Assembly: GCF_003233655.1 (NCBI RefSeq)
Contig: NZ_CP029829.1
Span: 480,978 to 544,977, forward strand
Direction: 5' to 3'
DNA from: Azospirillum ramasamyi
GTDB taxonomy: Bacteria > Pseudomonadota > Alphaproteobacteria > Azospirillales > Azospirillaceae
DNA length: 64,000 bases
Below, one piece after another: positions 29,587-36,617 of the stretch. Position 1 is the stretch's first letter. Every line of letters starts with the position of its first letter. Under the pieces are notes generated by a model. The model did no database searches and was not told the origin of the DNA. It saw only the letters and a list, made by a program, of their open reading frames with translations. Position numbers and translations under genes: made by a program.

Positions 29587-29976
29587 GGGAGGGAGCGCGC
29601 GGCGGACCTTCATCACCCCGCGCGCTACCCAGAATGTCTCCTCCACACACTGCGCGCCTCCCTCGCAATTTCCTTCCCGAATTGCGACCGATTGACGCAC
29701 CAGATTGGACCCCTTCAAAACCGCGGGGCGCTCTGCTCGTGTGGGCATAGCGCCGCGACAAAGATTCATTTGTCCCCTCTTCCGGGCGCGTCCTTGGTTG
29801 ACAAATGGATAGGTTCAGTCCTTCTATTATCTGGCTGCGCAATGCTAAGCCGTTGTAAGGCAACGGCTTTTCGCAAGTGCATCAAAAGAGGTTGGTGACG
29901 GGGTCATCGAACGGCGCGCGGCACGGCCGCGGACGCCGGCACCCCCGTCTGTGTGTCCGGGAGGAGTTTGCGGCAC
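29587..29976. other. 390-bp gap upstream of the formate dehydrogenase structural genes
   Basis: No convincing gene. It starts with a 9-bp stem hairpin (AGCGCGCGG / CCGCGCGCT, 29594-29626), which may end the DUF3306 transcript. Around 29760-29850 base composition becomes A/T richer. A candidate sigma70 promoter has TTGACA at 29798-29803 and TTCTAT or CTTCTA about 17-18 bases further. A strong GGGAGGAG site at 29960-29967 precedes a GTG start for the TorD-like gene. Confidence 0.5.
29798..29827 (+). promoter_or_regulatory. candidate sigma70-type promoter for torD-fdhABC
   Basis: A perfect -35 hexamer TTGACA at 29798-29803, 17-18 bases before CTTCTA/TTCTAT as a weak -10, in the most A/T-rich part of the gap. 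It would give a leader of roughly 140 bases before the GTG start at 29977. No operator could be identified, so control by oxygen, formate or Mo/W is open. Confidence 0.35.
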
Positions 29977-30603
29977 GTGTCCAGGGCCGTCGATCATACC
30001 GTTCCCCCCGCGGTCGCGGAGGAGGAGCTGCTGCGCGCGCAGGTCTACACCCTGCTGGCGCGCCTGCTGTCGCGCGCACCCGACGCGGACTTCCTGAGCG
30101 CGCTGTCCGGCGTGGCGGGGGAGGGCGGCGAATTCGGCGCGGCGCTGAACCAGTTGGCCGAAGCGGCGCGCGACAGCGATCCCGCGGCGGTCGAGGAGGA
30201 GTTCACGACCCTCTTCATCGGCGTCGGCGGCAGCGAGCGCACTCCCTATGGCTCCTACTACCTGACCGGATTCCTGAACGAGAAGCCGCTGGCGGAGCTG
30301 CGCGTCGACATGGCGCGGCTGGGCATCGCCCGCGCGGACGGCGTGACGGAACCCGAGGATCACATCGCAGCGCTGTGCGAGATGATGGCCGGCCTGATCG
30401 GCGGCGAATTCGCGCCGGAGGACGGCGGCACGGTCGATCTCGAAGCGCAGCGGGCATTCTTCGACCGCCATGTCGGCTCCTGGGCCGGGCGGTTCTTCGC
30501 GGATTTGGAGACCTCGCCGTCGGCCCGTTTCTACCGGGCGGTCGGTGCGGTCGGACGTGGTTTTCTGGCGGTCGAGGCGCGTGCCTTCGACCTTGCGGCG
30601 TAA
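29977..30603 (+). CDS. TorD/DmsD family molecular chaperone
   Basis: 208 residues from a GTG (SRAVDHTVPP) with GGGAGGAG nine bases upstream; an in-frame alternative start at 29953 would overlap that site. The all-helical protein carries the family blocks EEEFTTLFIGVGGSERTPYGSYYL near residue 70 and EPEDHIAALCEMMAGLI near residue 120 (the EPxDH motif). These chaperones bind TAT signal peptides of molybdoenzymes until cofactor insertion. Placed just before two TAT-signal proteins and FdhA, its client is very probably FdhA. Confidence 0.92.
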   Translation: MSRAVDHTVPPAVAEEELLRAQVYTLLARLLSRAPDADFLSALSGVAGEGGEFGAALNQLAEAARDSDPAAVEEEFTTLFIGVGGSERTPYGSYYLTGFLNEKPLAELRVDMARLGIARADGVTEPEDHIAALCEMMAGLIGGEFAPEDGGTVDLEAQRAFFDRHVGSWAGRFFADLETSPSARFYRAVGAVGRGFLAVEARAFDLAA

Positions 30604-30620
30604 AGGTGAGGAGCGAAGCC

Positions 30621-30872
30621 ATGACGCGGGAAGCGGTCAAAGCCAAAGAAGAAGCTGCAAAGCAGAACAGGAACATGCAGAACACGGACAAGACGCTGGC
30701 CCGTCGCGACCTGTTCCGCGTCGCCGGCCTGGGTGTCGGTGCGCTGGGCGCCGTCGCCGCCGGGGTGACCGCGACCAGCGGGACCGCGGAAGCCGCCCCG
30801 GCGGAAACCGTCTCCACCGGCTACCGTGAGACCGACCATGTCCGGCGGGTCTACGAACTGAGCCGCTTCTAA
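30621..30872 (+). CDS. formate dehydrogenase region TAT-signal small protein
   Basis: 83 residues. A twin-arginine signal ARRDLFRVAGLGVGALGAVAAGV occupies residues about 27-50, after an unusually long Lys/Gln/Asn-rich N region. The mature part is only about 25 residues, ending TGYRETDHVRRVYELSRF, the conserved tail of this family. Such small proteins sit directly upstream of fdhA in many proteobacteria; their job is unknown (perhaps a small subunit or an export aid). It lies 13 bp before fdhA. Confidence 0.87.
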   Translation: MTREAVKAKEEAAKQNRNMQNTDKTLARRDLFRVAGLGVGALGAVAAGVTATSGTAEAAPAETVSTGYRETDHVRRVYELSRF

Positions 30873-30885
30873 GAGGAACGCCCCG

Positions 30886-33786
30886 ATGCTCATCAAGAAA
30901 AGCTCGGCCACCTCGGGCGGCCGTCACCTTGCCCGCACGCTGACCCAGACGCTGGCGTCCGCCACCGGCGTCACCGTCGACCGCCGCGCCTTCCTGCGCA
31001 CCTCCGGCATCGCCGCCGGCGGCGCCGCGCTCGCCTCCACGATGCCGTTCGGCATGGTGAAGAAGGCCGACGCCGCCACTGCGGCGGCCGTCGCCGGCGC
31101 GCCCGTCAAGCAGGTCAAGTCGGTCTGCACCCACTGCTCGGTCGGCTGCACCGTGGTGGCCGAAGTGCAGAACGGCGTCTGGATCGGGCAGGAGCCCGGC
31201 TTCGACAGCCCGATCAATCTCGGCGCGCACTGCGCCAAGGGCGCGTCCGTGCGCGAGCACGCCCACGGCGACCGCCGCCTGCGCTATCCGATGAAGTTGG
31301 TCGACGGCAAGTGGACCCGGATCAGCTGGGACCAGGCGATCGAGGAGGTCGGCTCCAAGCTGCTGTCGATCCGCGAGCAGTCCGGCCCGGATTCGGTGTT
31401 CTGGCTCGGTTCCGCCAAGCACAGCAACGAGCAGGCCTATCTGTTCCGCAAGTTCGCGGCGTTCTGGGGCACCAACAACGTCGACCACCAGGCGCGCATC
31501 TGCCACTCCACCACCGTCGCCGGCGTGGCGAACGTCTGGGGCTACGGCGCCATGACGAACAGCTACAACGACATCCAGAAGTCGCGCGCGCTGTTCTTCA
31601 TCGGCTCCAACGCCGCCGAGGCGCACCCCGTCTCCATGCTGCATGTGCTGAAGGCGAAGGAGCAGAACAACGCGCCGCTGATCGTCGCCGATCCGCGCTT
31701 CACCCGTACCGCCGCCAAGGCCGACGAGTATATCCGCTTCCGTCCGGGCACCGACGTGGCGCTGGTCTGGGGCATCCTCTGGCACATTCTGCAGAACGGC
31801 TGGGAGGACAAGGACTACATCGCCAAGCGCGTCTACGGCTTCGACGACATCCGCGCCGAAGTCGCCAAGTGGACGCCGGAAGAGGTCGAGCGCGTCGCCG
31901 GCGTTCCGGGTTCGCAGCTTCAGCGCGTGGCCCGCACGCTGGCCTTCAACCGTCCGGGCACCCTGGTCTGGTGCATGGGCGGCACCCAGCACCACATCGG
32001 CAACAACAACACCCGCGCCTATTGCGTGCTGCAGCTGGCGCTGGGCAATGTCGGCGTGGCCGGCGGCGGCACCAACATCTTCCGCGGCCACGACAACGTG
32101 CAGGGCGCGACCGATTTCGGCGTGACCTCCGACAGCCTGCCCGGCTACTACGGCTTGGCCGAGGGCGCGTGGCGCCACTGGGCGCGCGTCTGGGACGTGC
32201 CGTACGACGACGTGCTGGCCCGCTTCAAGGACAAGAAGCTGATGGAGGCCACCGGCATCCCGGTGTCCCGTTGGTTCGACGGCGTCCTGGAAGCCAAGGA
32301 GAACCTGGACCAGCCGAACCCGGTCAAGGGCATGGTCTTCTGGGGCCACGCGCCGAACAGCCAGGTCCGTCTGCCCGACATGAAGAAGGCGATGGAGAAG
32401 CTGGAACTGCTGGTCGTCGTCGATCCGTTCCCGACGATGACCGCCGTTCTGCCCGACCGCAAGGACAACTTCTACCTGCTGCCGGCCGCCACCCAGTTCG
32501 AGACCGTCGGGTCGCGCACCGCGTCCAACCGTTCCGTCCAGTGGTCCGACAAGATCATGGAGCCGCTCTTCGAATCGAAGGTGGACCATGAGATCATGTA
32601 CCTGTTCGCGAAGAAGTTCGGTTTCGCCGAGCCGCTGTTCAAGAACATCAAGGTCGAGGGCACCATCCCGGTGATCGAGGACATCACCCGGGAATGGAAC
32701 CGCGGCATGTGGTCGGTCGGCTACACCGGTCAGTCGCCGGAGCGGCTGAAGCTGCACATGGAAAATCAGCACACCTTCGACAAGACGACGCTGCGCGCCG
32801 TCGGCGGCCCGTGCGACGGCGATTACTTCGGCCTGCCGTGGCCCTGCTGGGGCACGCCGGAGATGAAGCATCCGGGCACGGCCAACCTGTACGACACCTC
32901 GCTGCCGGTGGCCGAGGGCGGCGGCGCCTTCCGCGCCCGCTTCGGCGTGGAGCGCAACGGCGTGACGCTGCTGGCCGAGGGCTCCTATCCGGTAGGGTCG
33001 GAGATCAAGGACGGCTATCCGGAAGTCACCATGGCGATGCTCCAGAAGCTGGGCTTCGACAAGGATCTGACGCCGGAGGAACTGGCGGTCATCCAGAAGA
33101 TCGGCGGAGACAAGATCGGCGCCGTGTCCTGGACCACCGACCTGTCGGGCGGCATCCAGCGCGTGGCGATCAAGCACGGCCTGAATCCGCCGGGCAACGC
33201 CAAGGCGCGCTGCATCGCCTGGAACTTCCCGGACCCGGTTCCGATCCACCGCGAGCCGCTCTACACGCCGCGCCGTGATCTGGTCGCCAGCTATCCGACC
33301 TACGCGGACACCAAGTCCTGGCGCGTGCCGACCCTGTACAAGTCCATCCAGGACCGCGACGTCTCGAAGGAATACCCGATCATCCTCACCTCTGGCCGTC
33401 TGGTCGAGTATGAGGGCGGCGGCGACGAGACCCGTTCCAACCCCTGGCTGGCCGAGCTGCAGCAGGACATGTTCGTCGAGATCAACCCGTTCGACGCCAA
33501 CAACGCCGGCATCAAGAACGGCCAGCTGGTCTGGGTGGAAGGCCCGGAAAAGGGCAAGGTGAAGGTCAAGGCCATGATCACCGAGCGTGTCGGCCGCGGC
33601 GTCGCCTTCATGCCTTTCCATTTCGGCGGCGTGTTCCAGGGGCAGGATCTGCGCTCCAAGTACCCGGCCGGGGCCGACCCGATCGTGCTGGGCGAGGCCG
33701 CCAACACGGCGACCACCTACGGCTACGATTCGGTGACCCAGATGCAGGAAACCAAGACCACCCTTTGCCGCATCCAGGCGGCCTGA
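30886..33786 (+). CDS. fdhA: formate dehydrogenase alpha subunit (Mo/W-bis-MGD, Cys-containing)
   Basis: 966 residues. TAT signal with DRRAFLR (residues 32-38) and a hydrophobic run directs it to the periplasm. The proximal [4Fe-4S] ligands are Cys81, Cys84, Cys88 and Cys116. The metal ligand position reads QARICHSTT, so Cys206 replaces the selenocysteine of E. coli FdnG, with His207 next to it. The pattern GAMTNSYNDI follows as in FdnG. The enzyme oxidises formate to CO2. It is followed by iron-sulfur and cytochrome b subunits, so electrons go to the quinone pool. A cysteine enzyme can be a Mo or a W form; the nearby tungstate uptake genes leave this open. Confidence 0.97.
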   Translation: MLIKKSSATSGGRHLARTLTQTLASATGVTVDRRAFLRTSGIAAGGAALASTMPFGMVKKADAATAAAVAGAPVKQVKSVCTHCSVGCTVVAEVQNGVWIGQEPGFDSPINLGAHCAKGASVREHAHGDRRLRYPMKLVDGKWTRISWDQAIEEVGSKLLSIREQSGPDSVFWLGSAKHSNEQAYLFRKFAAFWGTNNVDHQARICHSTTVAGVANVWGYGAMTNSYNDIQKSRALFFIGSNAAEAHPVSMLHVLKAKEQNNAPLIVADPRFTRTAAKADEYIRFRPGTDVALVWGILWHILQNGWEDKDYIAKRVYGFDDIRAEVAKWTPEEVERVAGVPGSQLQRVARTLAFNRPGTLVWCMGGTQHHIGNNNTRAYCVLQLALGNVGVAGGGTNIFRGHDNVQGATDFGVTSDSLPGYYGLAEGAWRHWARVWDVPYDDVLARFKDKKLMEATGIPVSRWFDGVLEAKENLDQPNPVKGMVFWGHAPNSQVRLPDMKKAMEKLELLVVVDPFPTMTAVLPDRKDNFYLLPAATQFETVGSRTASNRSVQWSDKIMEPLFESKVDHEIMYLFAKKFGFAEPLFKNIKVEGTIPVIEDITREWNRGMWSVGYTGQSPERLKLHMENQHTFDKTTLRAVGGPCDGDYFGLPWPCWGTPEMKHPGTANLYDTSLPVAEGGGAFRARFGVERNGVTLLAEGSYPVGSEIKDGYPEVTMAMLQKLGFDKDLTPEELAVIQKIGGDKIGAVSWTTDLSGGIQRVAIKHGLNPPGNAKARCIAWNFPDPVPIHREPLYTPRRDLVASYPTYADTKSWRVPTLYKSIQDRDVSKEYPIILTSGRLVEYEGGGDETRSNPWLAELQQDMFVEINPFDANNAGIKNGQLVWVEGPEKGKVKVKAMITERVGRGVAFMPFHFGGVFQGQDLRSKYPAGADPIVLGEAANTATTYGYDSVTQMQETKTTLCRIQAA

Positions 33787-33804
33787 CGCGCGGGAGTTTG
33801 AACC

Positions 33805-34482
33805 ATGGCCCGGATGAAATTCCTGTGCGACGCCGAGCGCTGCATCGAGTGCAACGCCTGCGTCACCGCCTGCAAGAACGAGCATGAGGTGCCTTGGGGC
33901 ATCAACCGCCGCCGTGTCGTCACCATCAACGACGGCAAGCCGGGGGAGCGGACGATCTCGGTCGCCTGCATGCATTGCTCCGACGCGCCCTGCATGGCGG
34001 TCTGCCCGGTCGACTGCTTCTACCAGACCGCCGAAGGCGTGGTCCTGCACAACAAGGATCTGTGCATCGGCTGCGGCTACTGCTTCTACGCCTGCCCGTT
34101 CGGTGCGCCGCAGTACCCGCAGGCCGGCAACTTCGGCACCCGCGGCAAGATGGACAAGTGCACCTTCTGCTCGGGTGGTCCCGAGGCCGACAATTCGGAG
34201 GCGGAGTACAAGAAGTACGGCCGCAACCGTCTGGCCGAAGGCAAGCTGCCGCTCTGTGCCGAGATGTGCTCGACCAAGGCGCTGCTGGCCGGTGACGCCG
34301 ACAAGGTGTCGGACATCTACCGCGAGCGCGTCACCGCCCGCGGCTTCGGTTCCGGCGCCTGGGGCTGGGGCACCGCCTACGAGACCAAGTCCGGTCAGGA
34401 GCGCGGCCAGCCCGGCGGCTCGCTGTTCCAGGGCACCGGCGGTGCGGCCGGCGGGACTCCTGTGCAGAAGCAGGGGCTGTGA
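33805..34482 (+). CDS. fdhB: formate dehydrogenase iron-sulfur (beta) subunit
   Basis: 225 residues. Four ferredoxin-type cysteine groups are visible: CIECNACVTACK, CMHCSDAPCMAVCP, CIGCGYCFYACP and a last set from CTFC and LCAEMCSTKA. This is the FDH3-beta/FdnH-like four-cluster wire that carries electrons from FdhA to the cytochrome b subunit. The C terminus is Gly/Gln-rich and lacks the membrane anchor helix of E. coli FdnH, so it relies on FdhC for membrane attachment. It begins 18 bp after fdhA. Confidence 0.96.
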   Translation: MARMKFLCDAERCIECNACVTACKNEHEVPWGINRRRVVTINDGKPGERTISVACMHCSDAPCMAVCPVDCFYQTAEGVVLHNKDLCIGCGYCFYACPFGAPQYPQAGNFGTRGKMDKCTFCSGGPEADNSEAEYKKYGRNRLAEGKLPLCAEMCSTKALLAGDADKVSDIYRERVTARGFGSGAWGWGTAYETKSGQERGQPGGSLFQGTGGAAGGTPVQKQGL

Positions 34483-34490
34483 CAGTGACG

Positions 34491-34679
34491 ATGGTGGGGA
34501 CGCGCACCGTCCTGTTGGCGTTCGGCGCCGCGCTCCTTCTGGCCGGGTGCCAGGAGGACGCGGCACCGCGTCCGATCCATCTGGACAAGGGTGTCTACCG
34601 GGGCACGGCCGACACGCCGCGCACCGCGGACGAGGTGCGGGCGCTGCAAGAGCGCGCCGCATATCAGGGTGTGCGATAG
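34491..34679 (+). CDS. small lipoprotein within the fdh operon
   Basis: 62 residues from ATG; two GTG codons upstream (34479, overlapping the fdhB stop, and 34485) are alternatives, the second having AGGGG at better spacing. A short signal LLAFGAALLLAGC ends in a lipobox, so the mature protein is only about 45 residues, attached by lipid to a membrane. It is polar, with the conserved-looking piece HLDKGVYRGTADTPRT. No known family comes to mind. Its place between fdhB and fdhC suggests a helper or small subunit of the enzyme. Confidence 0.75.
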   Translation: MVGTRTVLLAFGAALLLAGCQEDAAPRPIHLDKGVYRGTADTPRTADEVRALQERAAYQGVR

Positions 34680-34689
34680 GGAGCGTCCG

Positions 34690-35760
34690 ATGGAAGGTCA
34701 TCGCATGAAGGCGGCTGCCGCCGCTCTGCTGCTCGGGTTCGGCCTTGCCTGCGGCGCGGCATCGCCCGTCGCGGCGCAGTCCAGCGTCCGTGTCGGCGGT
34801 CCGGTCGATCAGCCGGTCAACAGCCAGCAGATCGACCGCGATGCGCCGCCGGTGCCGTCCCAGGTTCCGGGGAAGAGCATAGCGGAAACCTGGCACGGCA
34901 TCCGCCTGGGCGAGCAGGGCACCGTCTCGATCCCCAACAAGCAGGCCGGCGTTCTGATCCAGTCGGAAGGCGAGGCCTGGCGCGCGGTGCGCAACGGACC
35001 GCTTACCGAGTACGGCACCTGGGTGCTCGCCGGCATCGTCGCCCTGCTGGTTCTGTTCTTCCTGGTCCGCGGGCGCATCCGCATCGACGGTGAGAAGACC
35101 GGCCGCACCATCGAGCGCTTCAATGCCTTCGAGCGCGGCGTCCACTGGCTGACCGCCAGCAGCTTCGTCGTGCTCGCCATTTCCGGCCTGAACGTGCTGT
35201 ACGGCCGCTACACGCTGCTGCCGCTGATCGGGCCGGAGCCTTTCGCCGCCATCACCCATTACGGCAAGCTGGCGCACAATTTCCTGGGCTTCGCCTTCAT
35301 CCTGGGCGTGGCGCTGATCCTTGTCATGTGGGCCCGGCACAACATCCCGTCCCGTCATGACCTGACCTGGTTCCTGAAGGCGGGCGGCCTGTTCTCCAAG
35401 GGCGTCCACCCGCCGGCGCACAAGTTCAACGGCGGTCAGAAGATCATCTTCTGGTCCACCGTGGTCGGCGGTGCGGCGCTGGGCTTCACCGGCGTGCAGC
35501 TGATCTTCCCCTTCAGCTTCGCAACGCTCGAGGAACTGCAGCTCTATCAGCTGCTCCACGCCGCCATCGCGATCATCATGATCGCCATCATCCTGGCGCA
35601 CATCTACATCGGCTCCGTCGGCATGGAAGGCGCCTTCGACGCCATGGGCGACGGTCAAGTCGAACTGCAATGGGCGCGCGAGCACCATTCGCTGTGGGTC
35701 GAGGAAGTGACCGGCGAGAAGGTGCACCACGGTCACCACCACGGCAGGCCGGCTGAGTAA
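34690..35760 (+). CDS. fdhC: formate dehydrogenase cytochrome b556 (gamma) subunit
   Basis: 356 residues; two ATGs (34690 and 34705) both have good ribosome sites, the later giving a cleaner signal peptide (ALLLGFGLACGAASPVAAQ). A periplasmic stretch of about 100 residues precedes a membrane helix (TWVLAGIVALLVLFFLV), then the cytochrome b561 core with RFNAFERGVHWLTASSFVVL and other heme-ligand histidines in membrane helices. The C terminus is histidine-rich (HHGHHHG). It passes electrons to quinone and anchors FdhAB. It ends the operon and is followed by a nested palindrome. Confidence 0.95.
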   Translation: MEGHRMKAAAAALLLGFGLACGAASPVAAQSSVRVGGPVDQPVNSQQIDRDAPPVPSQVPGKSIAETWHGIRLGEQGTVSIPNKQAGVLIQSEGEAWRAVRNGPLTEYGTWVLAGIVALLVLFFLVRGRIRIDGEKTGRTIERFNAFERGVHWLTASSFVVLAISGLNVLYGRYTLLPLIGPEPFAAITHYGKLAHNFLGFAFILGVALILVMWARHNIPSRHDLTWFLKAGGLFSKGVHPPAHKFNGGQKIIFWSTVVGGAALGFTGVQLIFPFSFATLEELQLYQLLHAAIAIIMIAIILAHIYIGSVGMEGAFDAMGDGQVELQWAREHHSLWVEEVTGEKVHHGHHHGRPAE

Positions 35761-35779
35761 GGTTTAGGCGACAACGAAT

Positions 35780-35831
35780 GCCCCCGCCTTGATCCTCTCC
35801 CGCTTTGCGGGGGAGGGTTGGGGCGGGGGCA
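35780..35831. repeat. nested GC palindrome downstream of fdhC
   Basis: An outer stem (GCCCCCGCC / GGCGGGGGC) encloses an inner stem (CCTCTCCCGC / GCGGGGGAGG with one G:U pair). It belongs to the same intergenic palindrome type found at 2611-2685, 58684-58702 and 62678-62700. It may end the fdh transcript although no T-run follows. Confidence 0.55.
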
Positions 35832-35912
35832 ATGCGTTGCAAGGTCAACCCCCTTGACCTCCACCGGACTCCATGGCCCCTTTGGCGCTCCCCAATCTCG
35901 GACGCGCCCGCC

Positions 35913-36602
35913 ATGATTTCCCATCTCCCCGAACGCCGGTCCGTGATCGACGGCTGCCTCGCCATGAACCGGCTGGGCATCAACCAGGGGATGTCGGGCA
36001 ACCTGTCGCATCGGGTCGAAGGCGGATTCCTGGTCACGCCGACCAGCATGGCCTACGACGCCATGACCCCGGACGACATCGTCGAGATGGGCTTCGACGG
36101 CACCTATCTGGGCAATCGCCGCCCATCGTCGGAATGGCGGATCCATCGCGACATCCTGCGGGCGCGGCCGGACGTGATGGTCGTGCTGCATGCCCATCCG
36201 ACCTTCGCCACCGCGCTGGCGGTGCATGGCCGCGGCATCCCGTCCTTCCATTACATGGTGGCGCTGGCCGGCGGCGATTCGGTCCGCTGCGCCCCTTACG
36301 CCACCTTCGGCACACAGGAGTTGTCGGACCACGCGCTGACGGCGCTGGAGGGACGGCTCGCCTGTCTTCTCGCCAACCACGGCATGATCGTGCTGGGGGC
36401 GAGCGTTCAGGCCGCCCTGTCCCTGGGCGTGGAGATCGAGACTCTGGCCCGGCAGTATCTCTATGCCCAGCAACTGGGCGAGCCCAGGATCCTGCCGCCC
36501 GACGAGATCGCGCGGGTGGCGGAGAAGATGCGGCGGATGAAGTACGGCCAACCGGTCGACGACAACGATGCACCGGAGGATACCGCGCGCCCGCGCCGCT
36601 GA
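35913..36602 (+). CDS. class II aldolase/adducin family protein
   Basis: 229 residues from MISHLPERRSV. The family's zinc-binding aldolase fold is indicated by MSGNLSHRVEGGFLVTPTSMAYD near residue 30, VVLHAHPTFATAL (two metal-ligand histidines) near residue 92, and ANHGMIVLG near residue 158. Relatives are fuculose-phosphate aldolases and ribulose-phosphate 4-epimerases, plus many of unknown substrate. It follows the fdh operon after a palindrome and converges on a sensor kinase 15 bp away. Substrate cannot be told. Confidence 0.88.
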   Translation: MISHLPERRSVIDGCLAMNRLGINQGMSGNLSHRVEGGFLVTPTSMAYDAMTPDDIVEMGFDGTYLGNRRPSSEWRIHRDILRARPDVMVVLHAHPTFATALAVHGRGIPSFHYMVALAGGDSVRCAPYATFGTQELSDHALTALEGRLACLLANHGMIVLGASVQAALSLGVEIETLARQYLYAQQLGEPRILPPDEIARVAEKMRRMKYGQPVDDNDAPEDTARPRR

Positions 36603-36617
36603 CGGTCGGGCGTCGGG

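Noticed and set aside
29877..30620. Long plus-strand frame merging with the small TAT protein
   Set aside because: Upstream of 30621 it is a shadow of the TorD-like gene; only the last 83 codons carry the TAT signal and family tail.
30637..35742. Continuous 1701-codon open frame on the minus strand
   Set aside because: It runs exactly opposite fdhA, fdhB and fdhC, which have clear motifs. It results from the strong GC bias at third codon positions and has no recognisable domains.
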